Program-made: the position numbers and the translations under genes
Notes under the pieces: model-generated
What the model saw: the letters and a program-made list of their open reading frames with translations, nothing else
Databases searched by the model: none
Told to the model about the DNA's origin: nothing
Assembly: GCF_003086295.3 (NCBI RefSeq)
Contig: NC_092052.1
Span: forward strand, 77,008,687-77,072,686
From: Arachis hypogaea
Taxonomy: Eukaryota; Streptophyta; Magnoliopsida; Fabales; Fabaceae
Reading direction: 5' to 3'
Length of the DNA: 64,000 nucleotides
In this document: positions 28,101 through 38,729 of the stretch, one piece after another
How the letters are laid out: every line of letters begins with the position of its first letter
Position numbering within the stretch: the stretch's first letter is position 1

Positions 28101-29029
28101 AGGTGGCCTCCTCTGGATCACGTCATTTAAAGATTGAGGGTTAGCACGTAGTGAAAAAAAAACTGAAAAAAAACCGGAGGAGCCTACCGAAGATGAGGCC
28201 ATTACGGCTCGCCTTTAGGTGTCCTCCTCGGGATAGCATCATTTAAAGAACGAGGGTCAGCACGTAGAAAAAAAACCGGAGGATCCTACCGATGATGAGG
28301 CCATTATGGCTCGCCTTTAGGTGTCCTCCTCGGGATAGCGTCATTTAAAGAAAGAGGGTCAGCACGATGTAAAAAAAATTGGAAAAAAAAAACCGGAGGA
28401 GCCTGCCGAAGATGAGGCCATTACGACTCTCCTTTTGGCATCCTCCTTAAGATAGCATCATTTAAAGAACGAGGGTCTGCACGACGTAAAAAAAAAGCTG
28501 AAAAAAAAACCGGAGCAGCCTACCGAAGATGAGGCCATTACGGCTCGCCTTTAGGTGTCCTCCTCGGGATAGCATCATTTAAAGAACGAGGGTTAGCACG
28601 ATGTAAAAAAAAACGGCATAAAAAAGACCGGAGCAGCCTGCCGAAGATGAGGCCATTACGGCTCGCCTTTAGGTGTCCTCCTCGGGATTGCGTCATTTAA
28701 AGAATGAGGGTCTGCACGTAGTAAAAAAAAAAACTAGAGGAGCCTGCCGAAGATGAGGCCATTACGGCTCGCCTTTAGGTGTCCTCCTCGGGATATTGTC
28801 ATTTAAAGAACGAGGGTCAGCATGATGTAAAAAAAATGGAATAAAAAAAACCGGAGGAGCCTGCCGAAGATGAGGCAATTACGACTCGCCTTTAGGTGTC
28901 TTCCTCTGGATCGCGTCATTTAAAGACTGAGGGTCAGCACGTAGTGAAAAAATAACTGAAAAAAAAACCGGAGGAGCCTACCGAAAATGAGGCCATTACG
29001 GCTCGCCTTTAGGTGTCCTCCTCGGGATA
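22104..29029. repeat. Satellite array, block 4 (diverged, about 5-monomer higher-order repeat)
   Basis: About 61 monomers of about 103-117 bp with real base substitutions. Several linker classes are visible: GATGT + A run + GGCATA + A run; GTAGTG + A run + CTG + A run; a short single A run followed by CTAGAGGAG; and GACGT + A run. One class carries ACGACTCTCC, CCTTAGGATAGCG and GGGTCTGCACGACG together. Its positions (near 24391, 24965, 25521, 26181, 27331, 27890, 28445) are about 555-575 bp apart, with one step of 660 and one double step. No gene. The block ends where element 1 inserted after GGGATA. Confidence 0.95.
29025..29029. repeat. Candidate target-site duplication, left copy (GGATA)
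   Basis: GGATA directly precedes the first base of the LTR (TGATGCACG). The same five bases follow the truncated LTR at 40539-40543, and the satellite then continues in phase as GCGTCATTT. A 5-bp duplication is normal for Ty3/gypsy insertion. GGATAGCG is part of every monomer, so the match could also come from later recombination. Confidence 0.55.
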
Positions 29030-29066
29030 TGATGCACGAAAAACTTGTCTTGTGACAAATTTCCTT

Positions 29067-29128
29067 CGGCAAGTGTACCGAATTCGTCGTCAAGTAAAAA
29101 CTCACAATAGAGTGAGGTCGAATCCCGC
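29067..29128 (-). promoter_or_regulatory. Conserved U5-end block with CTCAC/GTGAG hairpin (element 1, 3' LTR)
   Basis: Near the LTR 3' end in element orientation, a block reads GGGATTCGACCTCAC, a six-base loop, then GTGAGTTTTTACTTGA, followed by GGTACACTTGCCG. The arms CTCAC and GTGAG form a perfect 5-bp stem. The same block recurs in the other LTR of this element (38767-38828) and in both LTRs of element 2 (55249-55308 and 63114-63178), although the rest of the LTRs differ. Conservation between families suggests a role in the RNA leader, such as primer-site presentation, RNA processing or packaging. The role is inference. Confidence 0.55.
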
Positions 29129-30002
29129 AGAGATTGATTGATCAAGCAACTTTAATTAGAGGAATGTTCTAGTTGAGCGAATCAGGATTTGAGTTGAGAA
29201 TTGCAGAAAATAAAATGGCGGGAAGGTAAATAACAGAAAAAGTAAATGCTAGAAATAAAGAGCTGAAAGTAAATGAAGGAAAGTAAATTGTAGAATTGTA
29301 AATGGGAATGGAGTAATTGCTCATAAAAGTAAATGACAGAAATTAAAGAGAATGGGTAAGATCAGAAATGGGGAGTTTATTGGGCTCAGGAGATGTTGCA
29401 TTCTCCGGATCAATTTCATTTTCATCTCTTCCTCAATCAATGTATTCATTGATCTCCTTGGCAATCTTAAGTGATCGAATTACAATTCCTTGTAATTTGA
29501 TCTCTCAAATCTTGATCAATAGCCAATTCCTTGGTCAATTGGTCATGAGAAGAGATGAAGTATGGTCACTGATTATACCACATGCATTTCCCAAATCAAG
29601 TATTGAGAGGATTATAGTCAAATATCCATCCAAACCCAATTTGGTCCAGCATGAGAAAGCATTTCTAGCATGATCTCTTCATTCCTCTTTCAAGGTTCAG
29701 AAGAGATCCAAGTTTGAATAACTTCTTTTCCAAGATAACTATCCAATTGGATGAAGATCGAAAGCTTTCAAGTAAAATCAAAATAACAAATAGAAGAAGA
29801 ATAATGAAAACTAGTATTGATCCATCAAATTACAACAGAGCTCCCTAACCCAATGAAAGGGGTTTAGTTGTTCATAGCTCTAGAAAATGAAAGCAAAGAT
29901 AGAGAATACATGATGAAAACAAAACTAGAAGTGCAGAGAATGGTAAAATACAGAGAGTAGTTTTCCCCCTTTCCAATCTTTTTTTTCAATTCAAAACTAC
30001 TC

Positions 30003-30011
30003 CTATATATA
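30003..30011 (-). promoter_or_regulatory. Probable TATA box of element 1 LTR
   Basis: On the minus strand the sequence reads TATATATAG, in an otherwise mixed-composition stretch about 1.37 kb into the LTR. The same motif is kept in the other LTR near 39703-39711. It lies about 150 bp downstream of the palindrome array, which places that array in U3. No start site can be shown from sequence alone. Confidence 0.55.
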
Positions 30012-30164
30012 CTACTCTTCTGATCTTCTAGTTGGCTCTCCAAGTCTTGGGTATGGGCCTTTGGATCTTGAGTTTGAAGCAGTTATCTTCTTCATTGGGC
30101 TTAGCTTTATTTGCAGAGAGAAAGTGTGAAATGGGCAGGGACTTAAGCTCAGGACGTTAGTGGT

Positions 30165-31115
30165 GTTAACATTAAGTAAAAATGTGGGTTCGAGAACGTT
30201 AGTGACAATCACCTTTTTCACTAACATTCCTTACCCAAGTTAGAGCCACGTTAACCTCAACGTTAGTGGCACAAACATTGCCACTAACGTTGCCTCTTGG
30301 TCCTTCGCACACGTTATTGGGACTTACCTTTCCCAATAACGTTGAGAAGCCTCCCCCTTTCTTACGTTAGAGTCCACGTTAACTTAGTTAACGTGGCTCT
30401 TAACGTTAGCTTGCCAACCTTCGAGAACGTTAGTGACACTTACCTTTGTCACTAACGTTCCAATGTGCCCCTATCTCCCACGTTAGAGTCCACGTTAACT
30501 AGGTTAATGTGGCCTCTAACGTAGCAATGCTAGCCATCTCCAACGTTAGTGACAAAGGTGAATGTCACTAACGTTGGCTCATCATCTCTCTTCTTCACGT
30601 TAGCTTCCACGTTAACTAAGTTAACGTGGGAGTTAACGTGGTTCATTGTGGCTTGTGTGGTTCATTCCAACGTTAGTGACAAAGTTAGGTGTCACTAACG
30701 TTGGCGATCATATACTTTCTCCACGTTGGCTTCCACGTTAACTAAGTTAACGTGGAAGTTAACGTGGCTTGTGGAGGCTTGGCCAACGTTAGTGACAAAG
30801 GTGAATGTCACTAACATTGGCTTCTCTTTTGCTTCTTAACGTTAGAAGCCACGTTAACTAAGTTAACGTGGCAACTAACGTGGCCACTTATGAGCTTGGC
30901 CCAACATTAGTGACAAAGGTAAGTGTCACTAACGTTGGCTCCATTTTCTTTCCTCCACGTTAGAGTTCACGTTAACTTAGTTAACGTGACTCTTAACGTG
31001 GGCTATGATGGCTTCGAGGACGTTATTGGCGATTACTTTTCTCAATCACTTTGCAAGCTAGCTCCCATTCCTACGTTAGAAGTCACGTTAGTGAGACTAA
31101 CGTGGCTGCTAACGT
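30165..31115 (-). repeat. Alternating palindrome array in element 1 U3
   Basis: Two hairpin types alternate. Type A is AACGTTAGTGACA, a 6-10 base spacer, then TGTCACTAACGTT (for example near 30426, 30540, 30668 and 30783). Type B is nested: CACGTTAACT joined to AGTTAACGTGG, flanked by further CACGTTAG and TAACGTGG arms (near 30365, 30480, 30597, 30722, 30838, 30956). The A+B unit repeats every 115-128 bp. Every arm holds an ACGT core. The truncated LTR keeps the part up to 40538. The array could form cruciforms or RNA hairpins, or bind factors cooperatively (inference). Confidence 0.85.
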
Positions 31116-31382
31116 GGTTCTTCCTTGCTTCCTTTGTCCTGAAATCAAGCAATAAAGTGCATCAAAGTTCTAGTCCAAGTCATGAGAAATGCAACATCCA
31201 ATTTTGTCATTAATTTCATGCAAAATCCTCATGAAATCATGTAAAGTTCACAATGTATGCTTGAATCAAGATGTAAGTGAATATCTACCCAAGACTAGCT
31301 TATTTTCTAAGGAAATGCATGAAACTACCATAAAAACAGTAAAGAAAAGGTCAGTGAAACTGGCCAAAATGCCCTGGCATCA

Positions 31383-31416
31383 CAACACCAAACTTAAAGC
31401 TTGCTTGTCCCTAAGC
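31383..31416 (-). promoter_or_regulatory. Region before element 1 3' LTR: stem-loop and presumed polypurine priming site
   Basis: In element orientation CTTGCTTAGGGACAAGCAAG (arms CTTGCTT/AAGCAAG) is followed by CTTTAAGTTTGGTGTTG and then the LTR. Element 2 has the same layout at 61902-61936. The purine-rich GGGACAAGCAAG is the best candidate polypurine tract, but it is not directly adjacent to the LTR as usual, so the priming assignment is tentative. Confidence 0.45.
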
Positions 31417-33034
31417 AAGTACTGGAACAAGACAATGATGAATGGAATACCAAGAAAAATGAGTCATACTTGTGGAAGTCATGTCCCTGGTTTTATGGTG
31501 GTTTCATGCATAGCAACTTAGGTTCATTCCTGGCTTTCAGACCTTTATCATGTCCTAGAATACTCACTGTGATTGCATCCCATGAGACTTTTATTCATTG
31601 ATCCTTTTGTTGTCATTTCAGGGCTTATTTGTGTTCTTAAGCTAAGTGCTCTGTAAGGGGCAACTCTTTAAAATAAGCTTTCAGCCAACACTCCCGAACC
31701 AGTTGGTTCAAGGTGCTAGGTGTTGAAGCACCCCTAAGGACTTACTTCCTCAAGTCTCTCCCCCGTACATACACACCACAGGCACATGGTTTGTTTATTT
31801 TCTTTCTTGAGACCTTGGTGTCCAACACCTCTTTGGGTTACTAAATGCTCTGTAGTGGGGGTTACTCTTGATAGTGGACTTTCAGCTGATAATCCCGAGT
31901 TAGTTAACCCAAGTTACCAAGTGATAAGGCACCCCTAAGAGCTTATTCATCCAAGTAAATCCCTCACATAGGAACACCACATACACATGCTTCAAGATTA
32001 AAACCATTGGTGCCTAGCCTTATTGCTTACTCTTTTTCTTTTATTTTTCCACTTTCATTTTTTCCCCTTTTTCTTATTAGGATCTTGTTATTTAGCTAGT
32101 CTCATGTGTATGATCAAAGCATAGTATTCATGACAGATAGTTGTCTTCCCACCTTGTGGTTGAACCAACTTAGCTAACTTATGATCACACCATAAACTCA
32201 TGAACTTACTCCATAGTATGAACTCCACTCTGGTCTTTTGTAAACACTCATTCTCTTTTCATTTGATTTAAAGGAACAAGCATACAAGTAAGCCAAGTGA
32301 TGATGCAGTGACATAAAGACTAGCAATCATAGACCTCTTCAACACAAAACTTTAAAAGATAGAATTTAAAAAGGTTCAAACTAATAAGTAACTATTAATC
32401 AAGATTGCATTCGGACTTCCAATTTTCAACATTCTAAGTACATGGAATTAAGTGACAATACAACCTTCAGGTGATGGTTTCTAGTTGCCCTCTTTTTGTC
32501 ATCATCCTGGTCTTTGCTACCTCACTTCCTTGGGTGAAGGTGCACCATTTCCTCATAAGATTCTTGCAAAGTTATTGGAAGTTGCTTGTTCCCAAAGCAC
32601 TCGAGAAACAGTTAGCTTGCATGTATGCTTGTGACTTATGAACTTAATTTGGTGTGTGAACACCAAACTTAGTTCCTTGCCTAGTACAGAACCTTGCATT
32701 TATGCATAGAACCTCATATCTTGTTGTTTAACAAAACAATTATTAACTAAAATCTAACTAAATCTAAGTGGTTTCCATTGATTGACTGGAGCTAGCAATG
32801 TGCTTTAGGAGTGGTGTGTGATTCTAACTGAATTCCTTTGGTGAAACACCAAACTTAGAATTACACTTTAACTCTTGGATTGTTTTGGTGTGGAACACCA
32901 AACTTAGGTTCTCGCAATACAGAGGAAACAACTTGTGAACTTTATTGAAATAAAAATGAAAAGGAAACTACCTGAGGTTGGGTTGCCTCCCACAGAGCGC
33001 TTTTTTTATCGTCGCTAGCTCGACGATTCCTCCT
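31383..33034 (-). other. Element 1 3' untranslated region between integrase and 3' LTR
   Basis: About 1.65 kb without a convincing frame. It contains several copies of AAGTTTGGTGT on the minus strand (ending near 31387, 32667, 32844, 32895). It also has two diverged tandem copies of a segment of about 190 bp (about 31640-31800 and 31830-31990, each containing a CTCTGTA...CTTTCAGC...CACCCCTAAG series). A segment of the same type occurs in element 2 near 61460-61600. Immediately before the LTR is CTTGCTTAGGGACAAGCAAG, a 7-bp stem-loop, followed by the AAGTTTGGTGTTG boundary. No extra ORF like that of element 2 is present. Confidence 0.75.
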
Positions 33035-36000
33035 TTACTTGAGATGATACTTTACTCTGGGGTTTTCTCCCATGTTGCCCAGATAATGCTTGAGTCTTTG
33101 TCCGTTCACTGTAAAAGTCCTCTCTGAACCTTCATCCATGATTTCAATGTGTCCATATGGTGAGACCCTTGTGACAAGAAAAGGGCCGGACCACCTTGAT
33201 TTGATTTTTCCTGGGAACAGTCTTAATTTGGAATTGTAGAGGAGTACTTGCTGCCCTTTTTCGAAACTCATGGGTGCAAGATGCAGGTCATGTCTTCTCT
33301 TTGCCTTCTCTTTATATATCTTGGTATTTTCATAGGCTTGTGACCTGAATTCCTCCATCTCTTGCAGTTGCAAGATCCTCTTTGCACCAGCAGCAATGCT
33401 GTCAAAATTTAGTATCTTGATAGCCCAGAGAGCTTTGTGTTCCAGCTCCAGTGGTAAATGACAAGCTTTCCCATACACCAGTTGATATGGGGACATTCCA
33501 AGTGGTGTTTTGAATGCTGTTCTGTATGCCTAAAGAGCATCATCCAGCTTCTTCGACCAATCTTTTCTTGATGCACCCACAGTCTTTTCCAGAATCCTCT
33601 TTAGCTCTCTGTTGGATATCTCAGTTTGTCCACTTGTTTGGGGATGGTAAGGCGTGGCTACCTTGTGTCTTACCCCATATCGTAGGAGAAGAGCCTCTAG
33701 TGGTCTGTTGCAAAAATGGCTCCCTCCATCACTGATGAGTGCTCGTGGAACTCCAAACCGGCTAAAGATATTCCTTCTGAGGAAGTTCATGACCACCTTG
33801 TTATCATTCGTTGGGGTTGCAATAGCCTCTACCCACTTGGAAACGTAATCCACTGCTACCAAGATGTACTTGTTTGCATATGAGGTTGGGAATGGTCCCA
33901 TGAAATCGATTTCCCACACATCAAACAGTTCTAGTTCCAAGATGAAATTTTGTGGCATCTCATTTCTTTTGGGCAAGTTCCCAGATCTTTGGCATTCATT
34001 GCAGCTCTTCACTAGTTCTTTGGCATCCTTGAAAAGGGTGGGCCAAAAGAATCCACTTTGTAACACCTTAGCTGCAGTTCTTTCCCCTCCAAAGTGGCCT
34101 CCATAGCATGAGCCGTGGCAATTCCATAGGACCTCTCGTCCTTCTTCTTCCGAAACACATCTTCTAAGGATTCCATCTGAACACTTCTTGAATAGATATG
34201 GCTCATCCCAGACAAAGTACTTTGCATCATTCATGAGCTTCCTTTTTTGATGTTTATTGATCTCTGGAGGCAAGGCCCCAGTTGCCTTGAAGTTGGCAAT
34301 GTCTGTGAACCATGGTGCTTTGTGAACTGTCATCAACTGCTCATCAGGGAAGAGCTCATTCACACTTGTATTAAGTGCTCCACCTTTATCGTGAGGAATC
34401 CTGGATAGGTGATTTGCTACCTTGTTCTCCACTCCTTTCTTGTCTCTGATTTCAATATTGAATTCCTGCAACAATAAGATCCATCTTATTAGTCTTGGTT
34501 TTGATTCTTGCTTGGCAAACAAATATTTAAGTGCTGTGTGATCTGTAAAAACAATCACTTTAGCGCCAATGAGGTACGATCTAAACTTGTCAAATGCAAA
34601 AACTATTGCTAGCAACTCCTTTTCAGTAGTGGTATAATTTCTTTGAGTATCATTAAGGACTTTGCTCGCATAGTATATCACATGGACTAAGTTATCTTTC
34701 CTCTGTCCTAACACTGCCCCAACTGCAAAATCAGATGCGTCACACATCAATTCAAATGGTAAGTTCCAATCAGGTGGGGAAATGATAGGAGCAGAGGACA
34801 ACCTCATTTTCAAATTTTCAAATGCTAACATGCATGTTTCATCGAAGATAAATAGTGTATCAGATACAAGGAGATTGCTTAAGGGCTTGGCTATCTTTGA
34901 AAAATCTTTAATAAACCTTCTGTAAAAACCCGCATGCCCTAAAAAGCTCCTAATTGCCTTGACATCACTGGGTGGAGGAAGTTTTTCAATAAGTTCCACT
35001 TTAGCCCTGTCCACTTCAATGCCTTGGTTAGAAACCTTATGGCCAAGGACTATTCCTCCTGTCACCATAAAGTGACATTTCTCCCAGTTTAAGACCAGAT
35101 TGGTCTCTTGGCACCTTTTCAATACCAAGGCAAGGTGATTCAGGCAGCTAGTAAAGGAATCTCTAAATACCGAGAAATCATTCATAAAAACTTCAATGAA
35201 TTTCTCTATCATATCTGAAAAGATGGAAAGCATGCAACGTTGGAAAGTCGCAGGTACATTACACAGCCCAAATGGCATGCGCCTGTAGGCAAACACTCCA
35301 TATGGACAAGTAAATGAAGTTTTCTCTTGGTCTCTGGGATCAACCACTATTTGGTTATATCCTGAATAACCATCAAAAAAATAGTAATATGCGTGTCCTG
35401 CGAGTCTTTTCCAACATCTGATCCATGAAAGGGAGGGGGAAATGATCCTTTCGTGTAGCCTCATTGAGTTTTCAATAGTCTATGCACATCCGCCATCCTG
35501 TAACGGTCCTTGTAGGAACTAGTTCGTTCCTCTCATTGGGAACTACAGTGATTCCTCCCTTTTTGGGCACGATATGCACGGGGCTGACCCAGGGGCTGTC
35601 CGAGATTGGGTAAATGACTCCTCCCTGCCATAGCTTCATAACCTCCTTCTGTACCACTTCCTTCATGATTGGGTTCAGCCTTCTCTGGGATTGAATGGAT
35701 GGTTTGGCATCATCTTCCAACAGTATCTTATGCATGCATATGGCTGAACTGATTCCCTTCAAGTCAGCAAGGGTCCATCCAATGGCGTTCTTATGCTTCA
35801 GCAATACTTGGAGTAGTTCATCCTCTTGATCTTGACTGAGGGATGAGTTTATGATTACCGGGTAGCTTTCATTCTTTCCTAGGTATGCATATTTGAGTGT
35901 GGGTGGCAGTGCTTTGAGCTCAAGTTTGGGTGCCTCTATCTTTTCATCCTCTTCCTTTGGTGCATCTTGTATGCCAATCTCTGTTGTTGCAACCTCTTCA

Positions 36001-36586
36001 CTTGATGTATACTCCTCCTCTATTAACCTTTCGGGCTCTTCTTCTTCAAAATTCTCCTGCGCTTCCTCTTCAAGTGAGTCCAACCTCATACATTCCCCCA
36101 ATTGTTCTGGTGGGTAATTCATCGCCTTGAACTCATTGAATGTCATCTTTTCATTGTGTAATCTCAGGGTGAGATCACCTTTTTGGACATCAATGACAGC
36201 TCCAGTTGTGGCCAAGAATGGCCTTCCCAGGATGATGGAGGTCTTGGCTTCCTCCTGCATGTCCAGTACTACAAAATCTACCGGGAATATGAAGTCTCCC
36301 ACTTTTACCAGCAGATCCTCTACTACGCCATGAGGGAATTTGAACGATCGGTCTGCCAGTTGTAAGGCCATTTTTGTTGGTTTAGCCTCCTCGATTTTCA
36401 TCTTCCTCATCATAGCCACTGACATCAAATTGATGCTGGCTTCTAAGTCACAAAGAGCCTTCTTCACTATGATTTCCCCTATAATACAAGGAATCTGAAA
36501 ACTCCCGGGATCCTTCAATTTCTGGGGCAGTTTGTGCTGAATGATAGCACTACATTCTTCTGTTAATATCACAGCTCGTTGTTCTT
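33035..36586 (-). pseudogene. Element 1 pol: aspartic protease, RT, RNase H, integrase (inactivated)
   Basis: Reads in pieces: 36572-35472 (protease and start of RT), 35464-33530 (RT, RNase H, integrase), 33496-33035 (integrase C-terminal tail). Breaks: TGA at 35472-35474 just after the RT motif CIDY, a one-base shift in an A run near 35407-35410, and TAG at 33530-33532 followed in frame by the tail. Visible motifs: protease DLEAS (family DLGAS) with E at codon 36441-36443; [12 protein letters not shown] and MPFGLCN intact but FMND in place of FMDD (codon 35180-35182); RNase [13 protein letters not shown] and TDH present, but VANHLSR in place of the usual D (34412-34414). The integrase zinc finger (H, H, CNEC) and D520, D579, E615 of the middle frame are intact, with DD35E spacing. 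The apparent start at 36572 is a GTG and is not real: the frame joins gag through a shift near 36580. It made replication enzymes; it is now dead. Confidence 0.93.
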
Positions 36587-38459
36587 CCAGCTTCTTTTCT
36601 TAGTCATGAGCTCCTTTAAGAACTTGGCGTAGAGTGGCATTTGTTCTATTGCTTCAGCAAAGGGTATATTGATTTGCAATTTCTTGAAGATTTCCAAAAA
36701 TCTCGAAAACTGGTTGTCGTCCCCCTTCTTCTTTAATTGCTGAGGGTATGGGACTCTTGGGCCATCTGGCTTCAGCACTCCTTCCCCTTTTAATGAACTC
36801 AAAGTGGGAACTCGAGCTTCATCCTGCTCTTCTTCCTCTTTATTTGAGTCATTTTTTTGTGGTTTCTGGGGGGTTTCCTTCAGTTCCTTCCCACTCCGAA
36901 GGGTGATAGCCTGGCATTCCTCCCTTTGGGTTGAAGTAGTGTTGCTGCAAAGGTCGTAGCTGGGGATTTGCTTGAACAAGTAGCCAATTTGTGTCTCAAG
37001 TTTCTTGATGGCAGCATCCTGATTCTGCATATTGGACATCACTTCTTCTCGAAATGATTTACTGTCTTGAATCTCTTTGCCTATTCCTTCAAGTAGATTC
37101 TCAATCCTTGAGAGTCTGTCATCAAATGATGGTAGATTGGGATTAGAGGTGGAAGGATGAGGAGGGTTATTTTGGCCTTGGTAAAGGTGTTGAGAGGGTT
37201 GGTTATGTGGGTGCTGATATGGTCTAGATGTGAAATGTTGGTGGGCTGCATTGTTGTTGGGATTTGAAGGTCTTTGATCTGGGCCTTGGTCTTGTTGATT
37301 TCCCCACCCAAAGTTTGGGTGATTCCTCCATCCAGGGTTATAGGTCTTGAAGTATGGATCACGGTTTTGCCTGGTGAATTTCCAATGTAGTTGGCTTGCT
37401 CCTGACTACCCTCCGCTTCTTCATTCACTCCTTCTTGGGTTGTTGATGAAGTGGTGATTGCTGCTACTTGGTTCCTCTCCATCTTCTTGGTGAGGTCAGC
37501 CAGCTGCTTGGTAATGAGCTTGTTTTGGGCTAGCAGAGCATCTACATTGTTTAGCTCTATTACTCCTCTAGTGTTGCCTCTTTCAGAAGCATAGAAATAG
37601 TCATTCTCTGCTACTATTTCAATGACATCTATGGCTTCCTCAATGGTCTTTTTCTTGTTCAAAGATCCTCCGGATGAATGGTCTATGGCCTTCTTTGACT
37701 CATAAGAGAGCCCTTCATAGAAAATGTGCAGCTGCACCCATTCGTTGAACATGTCAGGTAGACACCTCCTTGTTAAGTCCTTAAACCTCTCCCATGCTTC
37801 ATAAAGAGTCTCACCATCTTGTTGCCTGAAAGTTTGGACCTCAGCTCTCAGCCTATTGATTCGTTGAGGGGGGTAGAATCTTGCTAAGAATTTGTTCACC
37901 ACATCTTCCCAAGTTGTCAAACTCTCCTTCGGGAAAGACTCCAGCCAGTTGGCTGCCTTATCCTTGAGTGAGAATGGAAATAAGAGCAGTCTATAGGCGT
38001 CAGGATGAACACCATTAGACTTCACTATGTCACATATTCTCAGGAAGGTGGTTAGATGTTGATTGGGGTCTTCTTGGACACTTCCTCCGAACGAACAGTT
38101 GTTCTGAACAAGGGTAATGAGCTGTGGTTTTAGTTCAAAATTGTTGGCATGGATGGTTGGCCTTTGAATGCTACTTCCACAGTTTCCTGGGTTTGGATTG
38201 ATGTAAGAGCCTAAAACTCTTCTATCCTCCCCAGCATGATTTGCTCGACCTCCTCCGCCATGGTTGTGAGCCTCTTCCTCACGATGGTCTTCCATGTTTT
38301 CTTCCATGTTTGGTTCAAAATATTCCTCCTCTTCCTCAGCACCAACCACTCTTTTTCCTCTTGCTTCCTCCTTAATCTAAAGAAGGTTCTCTCAGGTTCA
38401 GAATCAAAGGAAGTTGAAGCCCCGCTTCTTCTCCCTGTCATACAACCAACAAAGCACAA
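36569..38459 (-). pseudogene. Element 1 gag (frameshifted)
   Basis: The capsid-type core lies in the frame 38349-37081, with a retrotransposon gag domain at about residues 90-230 (FPFSLKDKAANWLESFP, FYPPQRINRLRAEVQTF, ETLYEAWERFKDL). An acidic N-terminal stretch (EEEEEYFEPN) precedes it. The extreme N-terminus continues in another frame (38459-38211; SEPERTFFRLRRK), so there is a shift near 38350. A second shift near 37375 moves the Asn/Gln/Pro-rich C-terminal part out of frame. The next piece (37042-36569) carries the conserved ECQAITLRSGKEL and PFAEAIEQMPLYAKFLKEL. A further shift near 36580 separates it from pol. The intact ancestor probably made one gag-pol polyprotein (inference). Gag would form the virus-like particle. 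Confidence 0.9.
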
Positions 38460-38706
38460 GCAGGGAAAATAAATGCAGAAGGTATTCTGTTAGAATTACT
38501 GTTAGTATGAGTGATGCAATATATCAAACAGTTAGTGGGTTAGTGAACTGAATTGTAAATAACAAAGAAAATTGAAGAGGTAGGGGGAAGGGAAGAAATT
38601 AACCAGAACTGAAAGTAAATTACTCAAACAGAAAATTAAATCAAACAAAACAAAAATGATCAATCTAGTTATCTTCCAATTTAATCATTGTTGATGCACA
38701 ATCAAT
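38460..38706 (-). other. Element 1 leader between PBS and gag
   Basis: About 250 bp, A/T-rich, without a supported frame. It corresponds to the untranslated RNA leader upstream of gag, where packaging signals would lie. I see no distinct motif in it. Confidence 0.6.
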
Positions 38707-38723
38707 CCCCGGCGACGACGCCA
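38707..38723 (-). promoter_or_regulatory. Primer binding site, tRNA-Asp type (element 1)
   Basis: On the minus strand TGGCGTCGTCGCCGGGG lies six bases (AGTTTA) inside the LTR end. It matches the complement of the plant tRNA-Asp 3' end (TGGCGCCGTTGCCGGGG, from general knowledge) at 15 of 17 bases. Both mismatches are transitions. tRNA-Asp priming is typical of Athila elements. Confidence 0.85.
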
Positions 38724-38729
38724 TAAACT

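Larger units (their letters stand above)
29030..31382 (-). repeat. Element 1 3' LTR (complete, 2353 bp)
   Basis: On the plus strand it runs from TGATGCACG to CTGGCATCA, so in element orientation it starts TGATGCC and ends GTGCATCA. That gives 6-bp perfect inverted ends (TGATGC/GCATCA). The first 1809 bp align without large gaps to 38730-40538. The part at 30839-31382 has no second copy because the other LTR is truncated. U3 holds an array of palindromes (about 30165-31115), and a TATA box lies near 30003-30011. The 101-codon plus-strand frame at 29368-29673 has a counterpart in the other LTR, but that is expected of duplicated LTRs and is not evidence of coding. Confidence 0.92.

Noticed and set aside
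29368..29673. A 101-codon frame conserved at 29368-29673 and 39068-39373
   Set aside because: Both copies lie in the two LTRs of element 1, on the strand opposite to transcription, so similarity comes from LTR duplication. No known domain.
30923..31601. Plus-strand frames of 66-110 codons across the LTR end and 3' UTR
   Set aside because: They cross the palindrome array and the LTR boundary and have no recognisable domain. They are chance open frames.
35893..36365. Plus-strand frames of 60-80 codons (also 33514-34106)
   Set aside because: Shadows of the minus-strand pol reading frame, with composition mirroring it.
38707..38723. A tRNA-Asp gene fragment
   Set aside because: Only the 3'-end complement is present, at the exact position expected of a primer binding site. 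No tRNA body.
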